Position numbers and translations under genes: made by a program. This document shows, piece after piece, positions 24,844 through 33,764 of a stretch of DNA of 64,000 nt (positions are counted from its first letter, which is position 1; the number at the start of each line of letters is the position of its first letter). The notes beneath the pieces were generated by a model, which saw nothing but the letters and a program-made list of their open reading frames with translations, was not told the origin of the DNA and made no database searches. The stretch covers positions 434,001 through 498,000 of the forward strand of contig JADKFS010000008.1 of the NCBI GenBank assembly GCA_016717335.1, read 5' to 3'. This DNA comes from Candidatus Ribeiella danica. Lineage in GTDB: Bacteria; Chloroflexota; Chloroflexia; Chloroflexales; Roseiflexaceae.

Positions 24844-26941
24844 GCGGCGCCGGCCGGCGCACCGCGAAGATCGTGGCGCCGTCGCGCTCGTAGAGCTTCA
24901 CGAAGCCCTGGTCGGCCGGGAAGGCCGCCGGCGTCAGCGCGCCGGACTTCGGCCCGAGGTAGACGTAGGTGATCCGCTCGCAGTCGATCAGCTGGTAGAG
25001 CTGCTGCTCCTGGCCCGCCTGGAACGCCATCACCTGCTGGGTGCGCGCGCGCGTCTCGCGCACGTAGTCGGGCGGGCCGTAGTCGTAGACCACCGGCGGC
25101 GTGCTGGTCCAGCGGCCGGTCAGCGGCAGCAGCCACCAGCCGCCGTCGGCGCCCCGCCCGGTGCCGAGCCAGGCCGCCGCGCTGATCAGATAGCGCGCGT
25201 CGGGCGGCGTGTGCTCGGCCGCCCAGCCCAGCGCCGCGACGTCGGCCTGGGTCGCCAGAACGGTGCCGGGGTTGACCACGTCGCGCATGTTCCAGGCGCC
25301 CCACGCCGAAACAGCGGCCAGCGCGACTGCGAACGCGATCCGCGCCCACGACCGGTAGGCGAGCGTTCGAACGTTCGAACGTCCGTCGTCCATCGCCCCC
25401 CACACCAGCCCGGCGCCTCCGCCGAGCAGGACGCCGATCGGGATGAACAGCGTGATCACCACCACCTCGTTGTTCAGCACCGCGATGTAGGGCAGGCGCG
25501 CGGTCGCCGGGTTCAGCAGCAGCAGCGCCGCGCCGCCGATCGCGATCGGCGGCCGGCGCCGCTGTGCGCCCCACAGCAGCAGCGTCGCGCCGAGCGCAGG
25601 CAGTAGGTACAGCGCCAGCCAGGGCTCGGCCAGCACGGTCAGCGCCGCAAGCCACAGCATCTGCTCGACCGCGCGTCCGCGCCGGCGCCAGACCGCCCAC
25701 AGCGCGACCAGCAGCGCGAGCGCGATCAGCCAGCGGTTCAGCCCGGCCCACAGCAGGTTTGAGTCGAGCACGTAGTAGCTGCCCGCGCCGGCCAGCGGCT
25801 GGGACCGCCCGATCGTCGGCCGCAGCGCGCGCGACGCCAGGCTCCACAGCCACGGCCCGGCCAGCGCCAGCGCCAGCCCCGCGCCGAGCGCCGCGTGCGC
25901 CAGCCGCGAGCGCAGCTCGCGCGGCCGCGCGCTCAGCGCCCACACGAGGCCGCTCACCGCCATGTAGCAGAGCGCGAACGCCAGCACGAGGAAGTGGATC
26001 AGGCTCATGCCCGCCAGCAGCAGCGCCAGCGCGGCCGCCAGGCGGCGCGACGGCGCGCGCAGCAGCTCGCGCCACGCGATCATGGCCGCCGGCAGCAGCA
26101 GCAGCCCGGTCAGCTGCGTGTAGCGCCCCCAGCTCACGTAGTAGGCCGGCATGATCGAGAGCAGCCCGACGGTGATGCCCGCGGCCACGCCGGCGACCGG
26201 CCGGCGCCAGAGGTAGGCCGCCAGCGCCGCCACCGTCAGCACGTGCAGCGCGTTCAGCAGCTGCCCGCCCCACAGCATCGCCTGCGGGAGCGTCGCGCCC
26301 GAGAGCCGCAGCGCCGCCGCCATGACGACGTGGTAGCCCCAGTGGTACGGGATCTGGTCGACCGGCAGGTACGGGCGCAGCGAGAGCGGGGCCTGGCCGC
26401 GCTCGAACGCGACGCGGATCATCAGCGCGTGGTGGACCGAGTCGACCCAGGCCGGCAGCGCCAGGTCGCGGATCTGGTAGAAGCGCAGCCACAGCGCCAG
26501 CGCGAAGACGGCGAGCAGCGCCCACGACCAAGGGCCAAGGACCAACGGCCAATCGGCTGCTATCGCATCTACTTCTGATGTTTGGTCTTTGGTCTTTCGT
26601 CTTTGGTCGTCAAGCCACAGCCGCCAGAGCACCCCCAGTCCGCACGCGGCGGCCAGCCCGTCGATCGCCAGGGGCGCGAGCGACAGGCCGAGCGCGGTCG
26701 CCCACTCGTAGAGCAGCGCGACGAGGCTCAGGCTCAGGCCCAGCCAGAGCGATGGGCGCAGGAACGCGGTTGGGCGGGGGCAGGGGCGAAGTGCGCGCTC
26801 GACCAGGTAGCCGGGGGCGAACAGCAGCAGCGGCAGCGCCGCCGCCAGCCGCCCGGCCGGGCCGGCGAGCCAGGCCGCCGCGACGCAGCAGAGCGCGGCG
26901 AGCAGCAGCGCACGACGGATCGTCAAGGCGCGCGGGAGCAC
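24794..26941 (-). CDS. Large polytopic membrane protein, putative GT-C-type glycosyltransferase
   Basis: About 715 residues, with more than ten hydrophobic helices followed by a soluble C-terminal domain (from about MRDVVNPGTVLATQADVAAL). A first external loop with LALPAWVDSVHHALMI and an HWGYHV segment resemble GT-C superfamily proteins. I place the start at GTG 26941, one base after the stop of the DUF4388 gene, suggesting coupling; the start is uncertain and no strong ribosome site is seen. Two short-word clusters lie in frame: 26523-26617 (RRKTKDQTSEVD loop) and 25361-25385 (GRSNVRTLAYR). Overlaps the convergent ubiB-like gene by 50 bp. Confidence 0.62.
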   Translation of the reverse strand: MLPRALTIRRALLLAALCCVAAAWLAGPAGRLAAALPLLLFAPGYLVERALRPCPRPTAFLRPSLWLGLSLSLVALLYEWATALGLSLAPLAIDGLAAACGLGVLWRLWLDDQRRKTKDQTSEVDAIAADWPLVLGPWSWALLAVFALALWLRFYQIRDLALPAWVDSVHHALMIRVAFERGQAPLSLRPYLPVDQIPYHWGYHVVMAAALRLSGATLPQAMLWGGQLLNALHVLTVAALAAYLWRRPVAGVAAGITVGLLSIMPAYYVSWGRYTQLTGLLLLPAAMIAWRELLRAPSRRLAAALALLLAGMSLIHFLVLAFALCYMAVSGLVWALSARPRELRSRLAHAALGAGLALALAGPWLWSLASRALRPTIGRSQPLAGAGSYYVLDSNLLWAGLNRWLIALALLVALWAVWRRRGRAVEQMLWLAALTVLAEPWLALYLLPALGATLLLWGAQRRRPPIAIGGAALLLLNPATARLPYIAVLNNEVVVITLFIPIGVLLGGGAGLVWGAMDDGRSNVRTLAYRSWARIAFAVALAAVSAWGAWNMRDVVNPGTVLATQADVAALGWAAEHTPPDARYLISAAAWLGTGRGADGGWWLLPLTGRWTSTPPVVYDYGPPDYVRETRARTQQVMAFQAGQEQQLYQLIDCERITYVYLGPKSGALTPAAFPADQGFVKLYERDGATIFAVRRPAPPTPARRAECSRTEPAP
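25361..25385. repeat. In-gene GTTCGAAC octamer repeat
   Basis: Two to three GTTCGAAC words, like those at 33733 and related to the CGTTCAAA words at 22914, lie in frame within the membrane-protein gene. Confidence 0.6.
26523..26617. repeat. In-gene inverted short-word repeat cluster
   Basis: Left half GACCAAGGGCCAAGGACCAA, right half TTTGGTCTTTGGTCTTTCGT, an imperfect inverted pair around a unique core (GGCTGCTATCGCATC). The same words occur intergenically at 45590-45665. In this gene it is in frame and encodes a polar loop between hydrophobic helices. Confidence 0.75.
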
Positions 26942-26942
26942 G

Positions 26943-27707
26943 TCAGCGGCGGTCGTCGACGTACCTGTACCGATAGACACGCTTGCCGTCTTGCGTCTCG
27001 TCGGTGAGGCTGGGCCGCTGCTGCTCCTTGGCCTGAGCTTCGGCCAGCATACGCTCGAGGAAGCCCGGCTCGGCGTGGGGCTGCTCGGCCGCCGGCTGGT
27101 CTGCGGAGGAGGGATCGACAATGCGGCCAAGCGATGCGCTGGGGGTGGCGTACGGCTCGAACAGCGAGGGGCGGGCGGGCTGGAGCGCGATCAGATCGCC
27201 GCTCATCAGGCTGACCAGCGCCGTGCAGGTGTCGAACAGCACCCAGTTGAGATGCTCGGCGATCTCGCGGATCGTGCGCTGCCCGTCGACCGCCGCGAGG
27301 ACCGGCCAGGCCGACTCGCTGATCTGGATCTGGCCGGTGGGCGGCCCGCCGAGCAGGGTCGGCACGCAGTCCACGCTGGCGATATGCCGGCGCACGGCGG
27401 CCCACTTGAGCGCCTGGGCCTCGCCGCGGTCGAGCATCTCCCAGGGGTCCATCCACAGCGTCATCTCGGCGCTGTCGCGGTCGGCCACGAAGCGAAACGG
27501 GGCGTCATGCTCCTCGAACATCGCGGTCACCGCGTCGATGCCGGCGCGCTCGCCCGACAGCGCGTGGTAGGGCCGGCCGTCGCGGAAGAACAGGCGGCCG
27601 ATCTCTGCGCCCACGCGCAGCTCCAGCACGCCGGTGACCGAGCTGTAGATCACCATCTCGATCAGCTCGCGGAGGGGGAATTTATCGAGGGTGCCTTCGA
27701 GCTGCAC
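26943..27707 (-). CDS. DUF4388 (PATAN-type) domain protein
   Basis: 254 residues. The N-terminal half (LEGTLDKFPLRELIEMVIYSSVTGVLEL... RLFFRDGRPYHA) is a clear DUF4388 domain, found in bacterial signalling proteins and often linked to two-component or gliding systems. The middle part (QRTIREIAEHLNWVLFDT) looks like a small winged-helix-like module; the C-terminus is polar and probably disordered. GTG 27707 is chosen because AAGGAG precedes it by 7 nt; the GTG at 27725 lies before that site. The membrane-protein gene starts one base after its stop, so the two are probably co-translated. Confidence 0.8.
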   Translation of the reverse strand: MQLEGTLDKFPLRELIEMVIYSSVTGVLELRVGAEIGRLFFRDGRPYHALSGERAGIDAVTAMFEEHDAPFRFVADRDSAEMTLWMDPWEMLDRGEAQALKWAAVRRHIASVDCVPTLLGGPPTGQIQISESAWPVLAAVDGQRTIREIAEHLNWVLFDTCTALVSLMSGDLIALQPARPSLFEPYATPSASLGRIVDPSSADQPAAEQPHAEPGFLERMLAEAQAKEQQRPSLTDETQDGKRVYRYRYVDDRR

Positions 27708-27817
27708 GGAGAATCTCCTTCGCACGGGTCATGAACTACATCGTACCATAGGTCGATCGCCATAGCAACAGCGAAATGACATATCTGAACAAACTGAAAT
27801 CATTCTGATTCATCGGC

Positions 27818-27846
27818 TTGACCGTGCGCCGCGCGGGTGCTACACT
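27818..27846 (+). promoter_or_regulatory. Putative promoter of the DAHP synthase gene
   Basis: TTGACC (27818-27823), 17-nt spacer, TACACT (27841-27846), 36 nt before the start codon. Consensus-based inference. Confidence 0.6.
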
Positions 27847-27882
27847 TTCACCAATTGAGAACCTTGTCACAAGGATACTGTC

Positions 27883-28920
27883 ATGTTGATCGTCATGGAC
27901 GCCCACGCCAGCCCCGAGCAGATCGCGCACGTGTGCCACGTCGTCGGCGAGCTTGGCTACACGCCGCACGCGATGCCGGGGCCGACCCGCACCGCGATCG
28001 GGATCACCGGCAACCGCGGCCCGATCGTGGACGCCGGCCAGATCCGGCGGCTGCCGGGCGTGCGCGAGCTGATCAGCGTCACCTCGCCGTACAAGCTGGT
28101 GTCGCGCGAGTTCCACGAGGCCGACACGATCGTGCGGGTCGGCGATGTCGAGTTCGGCGGCGCGGCGGTGGCGGTGATCGCCGGGCCGTGCACCGTCGAG
28201 AGCCGCGATCAGCTGCTCGAGGTGGCGCGGGCCGTGCGGCAGTCCGGCGCGGTGATGCTGCGCGGCGGCGCCTACAAGCCGCGCACGTCGCCCTACGCCT
28301 TCCAGGGGCTCGGCGTCGAGGGGCTGCAGCTGCTGGGCGAGGCGCGCGAGCTGACCGGGCTGCCGATCGTGACCGAGATCATGGACGCCGAGACGCTGCC
28401 GCACATGCTCGAGTACGCCGACATGCTCCAGGTCGGCGCGCGCAACATGCAGAACTACCCGCTGCTCAAGGCGGTCGGCCGGAGCGGGCGGCCGGTGCTG
28501 CTCAAGCGCGGCTTCGCCGCCACGGTCAAAGATCTGCTGCTGGCGTCCGAGTACATCCTGGCCGAGGGCAACCCGAACGTGGTGCTGTGCGAGCGCGGCA
28601 TCCGCACGTTCGACGACGGCGCCCGCTTCACGCTCGACCTGAACGCCGTGCCGCTGATCAAGCAGCTCTCGCACCTGCCGGTGATCGTCGACCCGTCGCA
28701 CGCCAGCGGGCGGGCCGACCGGGTGGTGCCGATGGCGCGCGCGGCGGTCGCGGCCGGCGCGGACGGGCTGATCGTCGAGGTCCACCACGCGCCCGCGTTC
28801 GCGGTCTGCGACGGCGAGCAGGCGCTGACGCCGCCGAGCTTCCAGGCGATGATGGGCCAGATCGAGCGGATCGCCGCGGCGATCGATCGCACGCTGGCCG
28901 CCCCAATGAGCGTCGACTAG
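27883..28920 (+). CDS. aroF: 3-deoxy-7-phosphoheptulonate (DAHP) synthase, AroF/KdsA-like type
   Basis: 345 residues. First enzyme of the shikimate pathway: condenses phosphoenolpyruvate with erythrose-4-phosphate. An N-terminal ferredoxin-like regulatory domain (about 1-80, MLIVMDAHASPEQIAHVC) precedes the TIM barrel, as in the type I-beta enzymes where aromatic end products bind. Barrel motifs: VIAGPCTVES, LRGGAYKPRTSPYAFQG, DMLQVGARNMQNYPLL and LPVIVDPSHASGR. AAGGA lies 7 nt before ATG 27883. Length and domain order are normal for the family. No other aro gene is adjacent. Confidence 0.95.
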   Translation: MLIVMDAHASPEQIAHVCHVVGELGYTPHAMPGPTRTAIGITGNRGPIVDAGQIRRLPGVRELISVTSPYKLVSREFHEADTIVRVGDVEFGGAAVAVIAGPCTVESRDQLLEVARAVRQSGAVMLRGGAYKPRTSPYAFQGLGVEGLQLLGEARELTGLPIVTEIMDAETLPHMLEYADMLQVGARNMQNYPLLKAVGRSGRPVLLKRGFAATVKDLLLASEYILAEGNPNVVLCERGIRTFDDGARFTLDLNAVPLIKQLSHLPVIVDPSHASGRADRVVPMARAAVAAGADGLIVEVHHAPAFAVCDGEQALTPPSFQAMMGQIERIAAAIDRTLAAPMSVD

Positions 28921-28977
28921 TGGCTCGCCACACGATGTTTGCTGGGTGGAGCTGTCTTTCGGGGGGTTTTTGTTTTA

Positions 28978-29083
28978 GGCATGGTTCAATCGGGCTTGAC
29001 AGTTCATTGCCCCAAAAGCGCAGGGGCGCGATATATCGCGCCCGTACAGTGTCACGTCGAAATCCCTGGAATTGAACCATGCC
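28978..29083. mobile_element. 106-bp MITE-like element, complete copy, TTA-flanked
   Basis: Perfect 13-bp terminal inverted repeats: GGCATGGTTCAAT (28978-28990) and ATTGAACCATGCC (29071-29083), flanked on both sides by TTA (28975-28977 and 29084-29086), consistent with a target duplication. An internal 20-bp palindrome, GGGCGCGATATATCGCGCCC, is at 29024-29043. No coding capacity. A second, deleted copy follows immediately. Confidence 0.82.
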
Positions 29084-29086
29084 TTA

Positions 29087-29168
29087 GGCATGGTTCAATC
29101 GAGCTTGACAGTTCATTGCCCCAAAAGCGCAGGGGCGCGATATATCGCGCCCGTACAGTGGCAATGCC
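29087..29168. mobile_element. MITE-like element, second copy with 24-bp deletion
   Basis: Direct repeat of the preceding element with one substitution near the left end and a 24-bp deletion that removes most of the right terminal repeat. It is still flanked by TTA (29084-29086 and 29169-29171). The right TTA directly abuts the AAGGAG ribosome site of the ACBP gene, so the element forms that gene's immediate upstream region. Confidence 0.8.
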
Positions 29169-29182
29169 TTAAGGAGAAGATG

Positions 29183-29437
29183 ATGTCCGATCTGCGTGCC
29201 CAGTTCGAGTCGGCAGCCAAGGCCGCCCAGAGCCTTTCGAAGCGGCCCGACAACGACACGCTCCTGCAGCTCTACGCGCTCTACAAGCAGGCCACCGCTG
29301 GCGACGCGGCCGGCGGAAGGCCCGGCCTCACCGACTTCGTCGGGCGCGCCAAGTACGACGCCTGGGCCAAGCTGAAGGGCACCCCCAACGCCAGCGCGAT
29401 GCAGGACTACATCGCGCTGGTCGAACGCCTGAGGTGA
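29183..29437 (+). CDS. Acyl-CoA-binding protein (ACBP)
   Basis: 84 residues, the standard length of a four-helix ACBP. Conserved features: LLQLYALYKQATAGD, GRAKYDAWAKLKG with the ligand-contacting Tyr/Lys/Trp, and a final YIALVERL helix. It binds long-chain acyl-CoA esters in the cytoplasm and buffers the acyl-CoA pool. The family is typical of eukaryotes and patchy in bacteria. ATG 29183 is favoured over ATG 29180 because AAGGAG then lies at a normal 6 nt. The MITE pair directly precedes it. Confidence 0.92.
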   Translation: MSDLRAQFESAAKAAQSLSKRPDNDTLLQLYALYKQATAGDAAGGRPGLTDFVGRAKYDAWAKLKGTPNASAMQDYIALVERLR

Positions 29438-29462
29438 CGGCACATGCCCGCCACATGACAGA

Positions 29463-29491
29463 TTGACGAAACCGGCCGGCGCATGTATAGT
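29463..29491 (+). promoter_or_regulatory. Strong putative promoter upstream of the guaB leader
   Basis: TTGACG (29463-29468), 17-nt spacer, TATAGT (29486-29491): five of six matches in each hexamer. Start predicted near 29498, about 226 nt before guaB. Confidence 0.7.
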
Positions 29492-29497
29492 ATCTGG

Positions 29498-29614
29498 AAT
29501 GATCTCCTGACCGATATGGAGCCATGCGCCTGCTGACACGCCACCTCTGTCCAATTAAGACCCGGCAGTTGCCGCAGCTGCCCTCTGCGCCCTTGCGCGC
29601 GGGGGGCTTTTTTT
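29498..29614 (+). ncRNA. Candidate small RNA or attenuated leader upstream of guaB
   Basis: The interval between the promoter above and an intrinsic terminator would give a transcript of about 117 nt. It contains a hairpin of GGCAG/CTGCC and a possible short reading frame from ATG 29524 (MRLLTRHLCPIKTRQLPQLP and onward to a stop at about 29625) with only a poorly spaced GGAG. Read-through would reach guaB. I recognise no known RNA family. It could be an independent sRNA or a transcription-attenuation leader. Confidence 0.45.
29580..29614 (+). terminator. Intrinsic terminator or attenuator before guaB
   Basis: Arms 29580-29590 and 29597-29607 pair over 11 bp (including two G-U pairs) around a 6-nt loop, followed directly by seven T residues. 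Textbook rho-independent form, lying between the promoter at 29463 and guaB. Confidence 0.85.
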
Positions 29615-29723
29615 GTGCCCGGTAGCCAGTAGTCGGTAGTCGGTCGCCGGCACCGTTGAACAGCAATGAAACACAGTGCCGCGCCTACTGTCGACTGCCT
29701 ACCGATTACCCAAGGAGGAGCCA

Positions 29724-31199
<1,476 letters not shown>

Positions 31200-31208
31200 C
31201 GGGGGTGT

Positions 31209-31239
31209 GGGGTGCGCGGCGGCCGCGCCGCCGCACCCC
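31209..31239. terminator. GC-rich hairpin between convergent guaB and small ORF
   Basis: GGGGTGCGCGGCGGC and GCCGCCGCACCCC pair around a CGC loop with a 2-nt bulge. Located just after guaB and before the 3' end of the convergent small gene; probably terminates in one or both directions. Confidence 0.55.
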
Positions 31240-31269
31240 CACTTCAAACAAAACCACTCTAGCAGAGCG

Positions 31270-31518
31270 CTAGGGCTTGTCGGTGTACGCCACGACGATC
31301 GCCTGGAGCTGCGACTCCAGGCCGTGCAGACACTCAAGCTGGCTCTCGGTCAGCGGCGCCGCCTGCAGGCTGCGGACGCGCGAAGCGACGCCGCGGCCGC
31401 TGCTGTTGGCCGGCCGGTAGACCAGCAGATAGTCCGCGCCGAGCGTCTGCTCGGCCTGGGCGACGATCTGGAGCTGGTCGCCGCTCAGCTCGGCCCATGT
31501 CCACCCGGTTGTGCTCAT
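31270..31518 (-). CDS. Small protein of unknown function (82 aa)
   Basis: 82 residues beginning MSTTGWTWAELSGDQLQIVA, with a helical C-terminus (LTESQLECLHGLESQLQAIV). ATG 31518 has AGGAGG 4 nt upstream. No transmembrane segment and no recognised family; a compact helical cytoplasmic protein. The segment AEQTLGADYLLVYRP may form a short strand-helix unit. Its 3' end is convergent with guaB. Confidence 0.6.
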   Translation of the reverse strand: MSTTGWTWAELSGDQLQIVAQAEQTLGADYLLVYRPANSSGRGVASRVRSLQAAPLTESQLECLHGLESQLQAIVVAYTDKP

Positions 31519-31678
31519 ACTTCCTCCTGCTTGCGGCCCGGCGCCTTGCCGACGCCGTGCATCGGTACGGCCCGCTGTGCCACACGCCTTTCGCCATTTG
31601 CGCGCTGCAGCAACTCCACGCTCGTCTCGTGCTGCAGAAGCCGTGCCGCCGCAGGCCCTCACCCCCTACCCTCGCCCA

Positions 31679-32668
31679 CTAGCGCTTAAAGATCGACATA
31701 CGAAAGCGCGGGTCGGCGCCGCACTCGGCGCAGCGCCCATCCTCCAGCCCGACGACGCGCCCAATCACGCCGCTGCGCTCGACCAGCAGCGCGCCGCAGC
31801 TGTGGCAGCGCGTGCTCTGGCCCGGCTCCGGCCCATAGATATAGTGCAGGCCGGCCTCGTGCCCCAGCCGCCGCGCCCGCGCCACCGATGCCGCCGCCGC
31901 CGCGCCCGCGTCGCCGGGCAGCACGTGCCAGGGCGTGGTCGCGCCCAGCGCGTCGCGCACCCAGCCGGCCAGCGCCTGGACCTGCTCGGGCGAGTCGTTC
32001 ACCTGCGGGTGCAGCCGGGTCGTCACCTCGATATGGCAGTTCCAGCGCTCGCGGGCGTGCGTGGCGATCTCGAGAATGCCGCGCCACTGCTCCACCCCGG
32101 CGAGGCGCCGGTAGGCCGCGTCGTCGAACGCGCGCAGCTCCAGGCTGATGCCGTCGAGGTAGTGGCCGAACCGGTCGAGCGCGTCCATCGTCGAGTAGCC
32201 GGAGGTCACCAGCGCGGTGTAGCGGCTGGTGGCGCGGCTGAACTTCAAGACGTCGGTGACGTACTCAAGTGAGACCGACGGGTCGCTGAAGCTCCAGAGC
32301 ACGCCGCGGCACAGCCGATCGAGCGCGACCGCCGCGGCCCGCTCGGGGTCCAGCCGGCGGCGCCGGCTCTCCTCCGCGGGGATCGCGCCATACTGGCCGC
32401 GCTGCTGATCGGCCGGGAACGCGTAGCCCCAGCCGCCGATCGCCAGCACCTGGGTCTCCGGGAAGAAGTGCCACAGCCGGTGCTCCTCGACCGGGCTGAA
32501 GGTGGCCGCACCGATCATCCCGTCGTTGAGCACCGCGATGCCGTCGTCGGTGGCGGTGCGTATCAGGCAGCGCCCGGTCTCGCCCGCCGCCAGGGTGCAG
32601 CGCCACTGGCAGACGCCGCAGCGCCGCCGGCCTTCGGCGTCGAGTTCCACAAGCTCAGTCAGGCGCAT
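31679..32668 (-). CDS. AmmeMemoRadiSam-type radical SAM homologue lacking the Fe-S cluster cysteines
   Basis: 329 residues aligning by eye over its length with AmmeMemoRadiSam-system radical SAM enzymes: the N-terminal CGVCQWRCTLAAGETGRC motif, VEEHRLWHFFPETQVLAIG, the barrel segments (LWSFSDPSVSLEYV, HIEVTTRLHPQVNDS, TPWHVLP) and a C-terminal zinc ribbon (CHSCGALLVER, CAECGADPRF). Where active relatives have the cluster motif (usually GCNxxCxFCQN), this protein reads GGWGYAFPADQQRGQYG (about 78-94), with no cysteine. It therefore probably cannot bind the SAM-cleaving cluster. ATG 32668, AGGAG 5 nt upstream. Frame intact, so likely a functional pseudoenzyme rather than a decaying gene. Confidence 0.78.
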   Translation of the reverse strand: MRLTELVELDAEGRRRCGVCQWRCTLAAGETGRCLIRTATDDGIAVLNDGMIGAATFSPVEEHRLWHFFPETQVLAIGGWGYAFPADQQRGQYGAIPAEESRRRRLDPERAAAVALDRLCRGVLWSFSDPSVSLEYVTDVLKFSRATSRYTALVTSGYSTMDALDRFGHYLDGISLELRAFDDAAYRRLAGVEQWRGILEIATHARERWNCHIEVTTRLHPQVNDSPEQVQALAGWVRDALGATTPWHVLPGDAGAAAAASVARARRLGHEAGLHYIYGPEPGQSTRCHSCGALLVERSGVIGRVVGLEDGRCAECGADPRFRMSIFKR

Positions 32669-32701
32669 ACCCTCTCCTACTGGCATTCTACTGTTCGATG
32701 G

Positions 32702-32731
32702 AGTATAATGCATTTCAGGCTGTGGTATCAA
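32702..32731 (-). promoter_or_regulatory. Putative promoter of the AmmeMemoRadiSam-like gene
   Basis: Minus strand TTGATA (32731-32726), 18-nt spacer, TATACT (32707-32702), about 34 nt before the start codon. On the plus strand the overlapping TATAAT (32704-32709) could also serve lepB, but no matching -35 is seen there. Confidence 0.45.
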
Positions 32732-32961
32732 GTGTCTGGCAGCGGCGGGGTATGATGCGTGTTTTTGCACGACCGTACGCCCGCGGGCTGAAGCCCGCGG
32801 CCACCACGACGAAGCCCGCCCGTTTACGGGCTGGGGCAGGCCCCACCTGCCAAAACATGCGGCACGCCGCCCTCCTGCACCCTTCCTTGCCAGGCGAGGC
32901 GGTCGGGGGAGGGGTCCGAATCATCGACTGCGTACATCTTGTTAGTGAGATAAGAAGGACA

Positions 32962-33726
32962 ATGGACGAGACTCCCTATCGACGCGGGCTCGGTCTCGAG
33001 CAGTCGTCCACGACGGACCTCGGAGACCAAGCCGGCGCGGCCGGCTGGGAGAGCGACCCGCACGAGCACGACGACGAGCGGGCCACGCCGGGCGTGCGCG
33101 GCGTCGTCAAGGAGCTGCTTGAGACCGCGATCTTCATCCTGCTGGTCTTCCTGATCGTTCGGGGCGTGATCCAGAACTTCAAGATCGAGGGCCAGAGCAT
33201 GGAGCCGAGCCTCCATACCAGCCAGTATATCCTGGTCAACAAGATCGTCTACTTCCACTTCGATCTGAACGCCCCGCTGCGGCTCCTGCCCGGCAACGCC
33301 GACCTCCCGGCGAAGATCGTCTACCCGTTCCATATGCCGCGCCGCGGCGAGGTGGTGGTCTTCGAGTACCCGCGCGACATGAGCAAGGACTACATCAAGC
33401 GCGTGATCGGCCTGCCCGGCGAGACCGTGATGATCAAGGACGGCCAGGTCTTTGTGAACGACGAGCTGATCGACGAGCCGTACCTGCGCGGCGTGCAGAC
33501 GACCTGCCGCGGCGACGACCCCTGCAACCTCGGCGCCCCGATCACCGTGCCGGCCGGCGCGGTCTTCGTGATGGGCGACAACCGCAACAACAGCAGCGAC
33601 TCGCGCGAGTGGGGCGCGCTGCCGCTCGACGGGATCATCGGCAAGGCATGGGTCTCGTACTGGCCGCGCGAGCACTGGGGCGTGATCCCCGCGCCGACGT
33701 ACGACCCCGCCTCCGCCGCACAGTAG
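32962..33726 (+). CDS. lepB: Signal peptidase I
   Basis: 254 residues. A charged N-terminus and one membrane helix (LETAIFILLVFLIVRGVIQ) precede the catalytic region. The Ser/Lys dyad is Ser79 (IEGQSMEPSL) and Lys146 (KDYIKRVIGLPGE); the box-E-like FVMGDNRNNSSDSREWG is present. It removes signal peptides from secreted preproteins on the outer face of the membrane; this window encodes several likely substrates (S8 protease, trypsin-like protease, alginate-lyase-like protein). ATG 32962 follows AAGGA closely. About 290 bp of hairpin-rich sequence separates it from the upstream divergent gene. Confidence 0.95.
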   Translation: MDETPYRRGLGLEQSSTTDLGDQAGAAGWESDPHEHDDERATPGVRGVVKELLETAIFILLVFLIVRGVIQNFKIEGQSMEPSLHTSQYILVNKIVYFHFDLNAPLRLLPGNADLPAKIVYPFHMPRRGEVVVFEYPRDMSKDYIKRVIGLPGETVMIKDGQVFVNDELIDEPYLRGVQTTCRGDDPCNLGAPITVPAGAVFVMGDNRNNSSDSREWGALPLDGIIGKAWVSYWPREHWGVIPAPTYDPASAAQ

Positions 33727-33764
33727 CCGGCTAGCCCGCTCGAACGTTCGAGCGCTCCAACACA

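Noticed and set aside
29524..29625. 33-codon leader peptide (MRLLTRHLC...) upstream of guaB
   Set aside because: GGAG is only 2 nt from the ATG and the frame crosses the terminator stem; kept only as a possibility in the leader feature.
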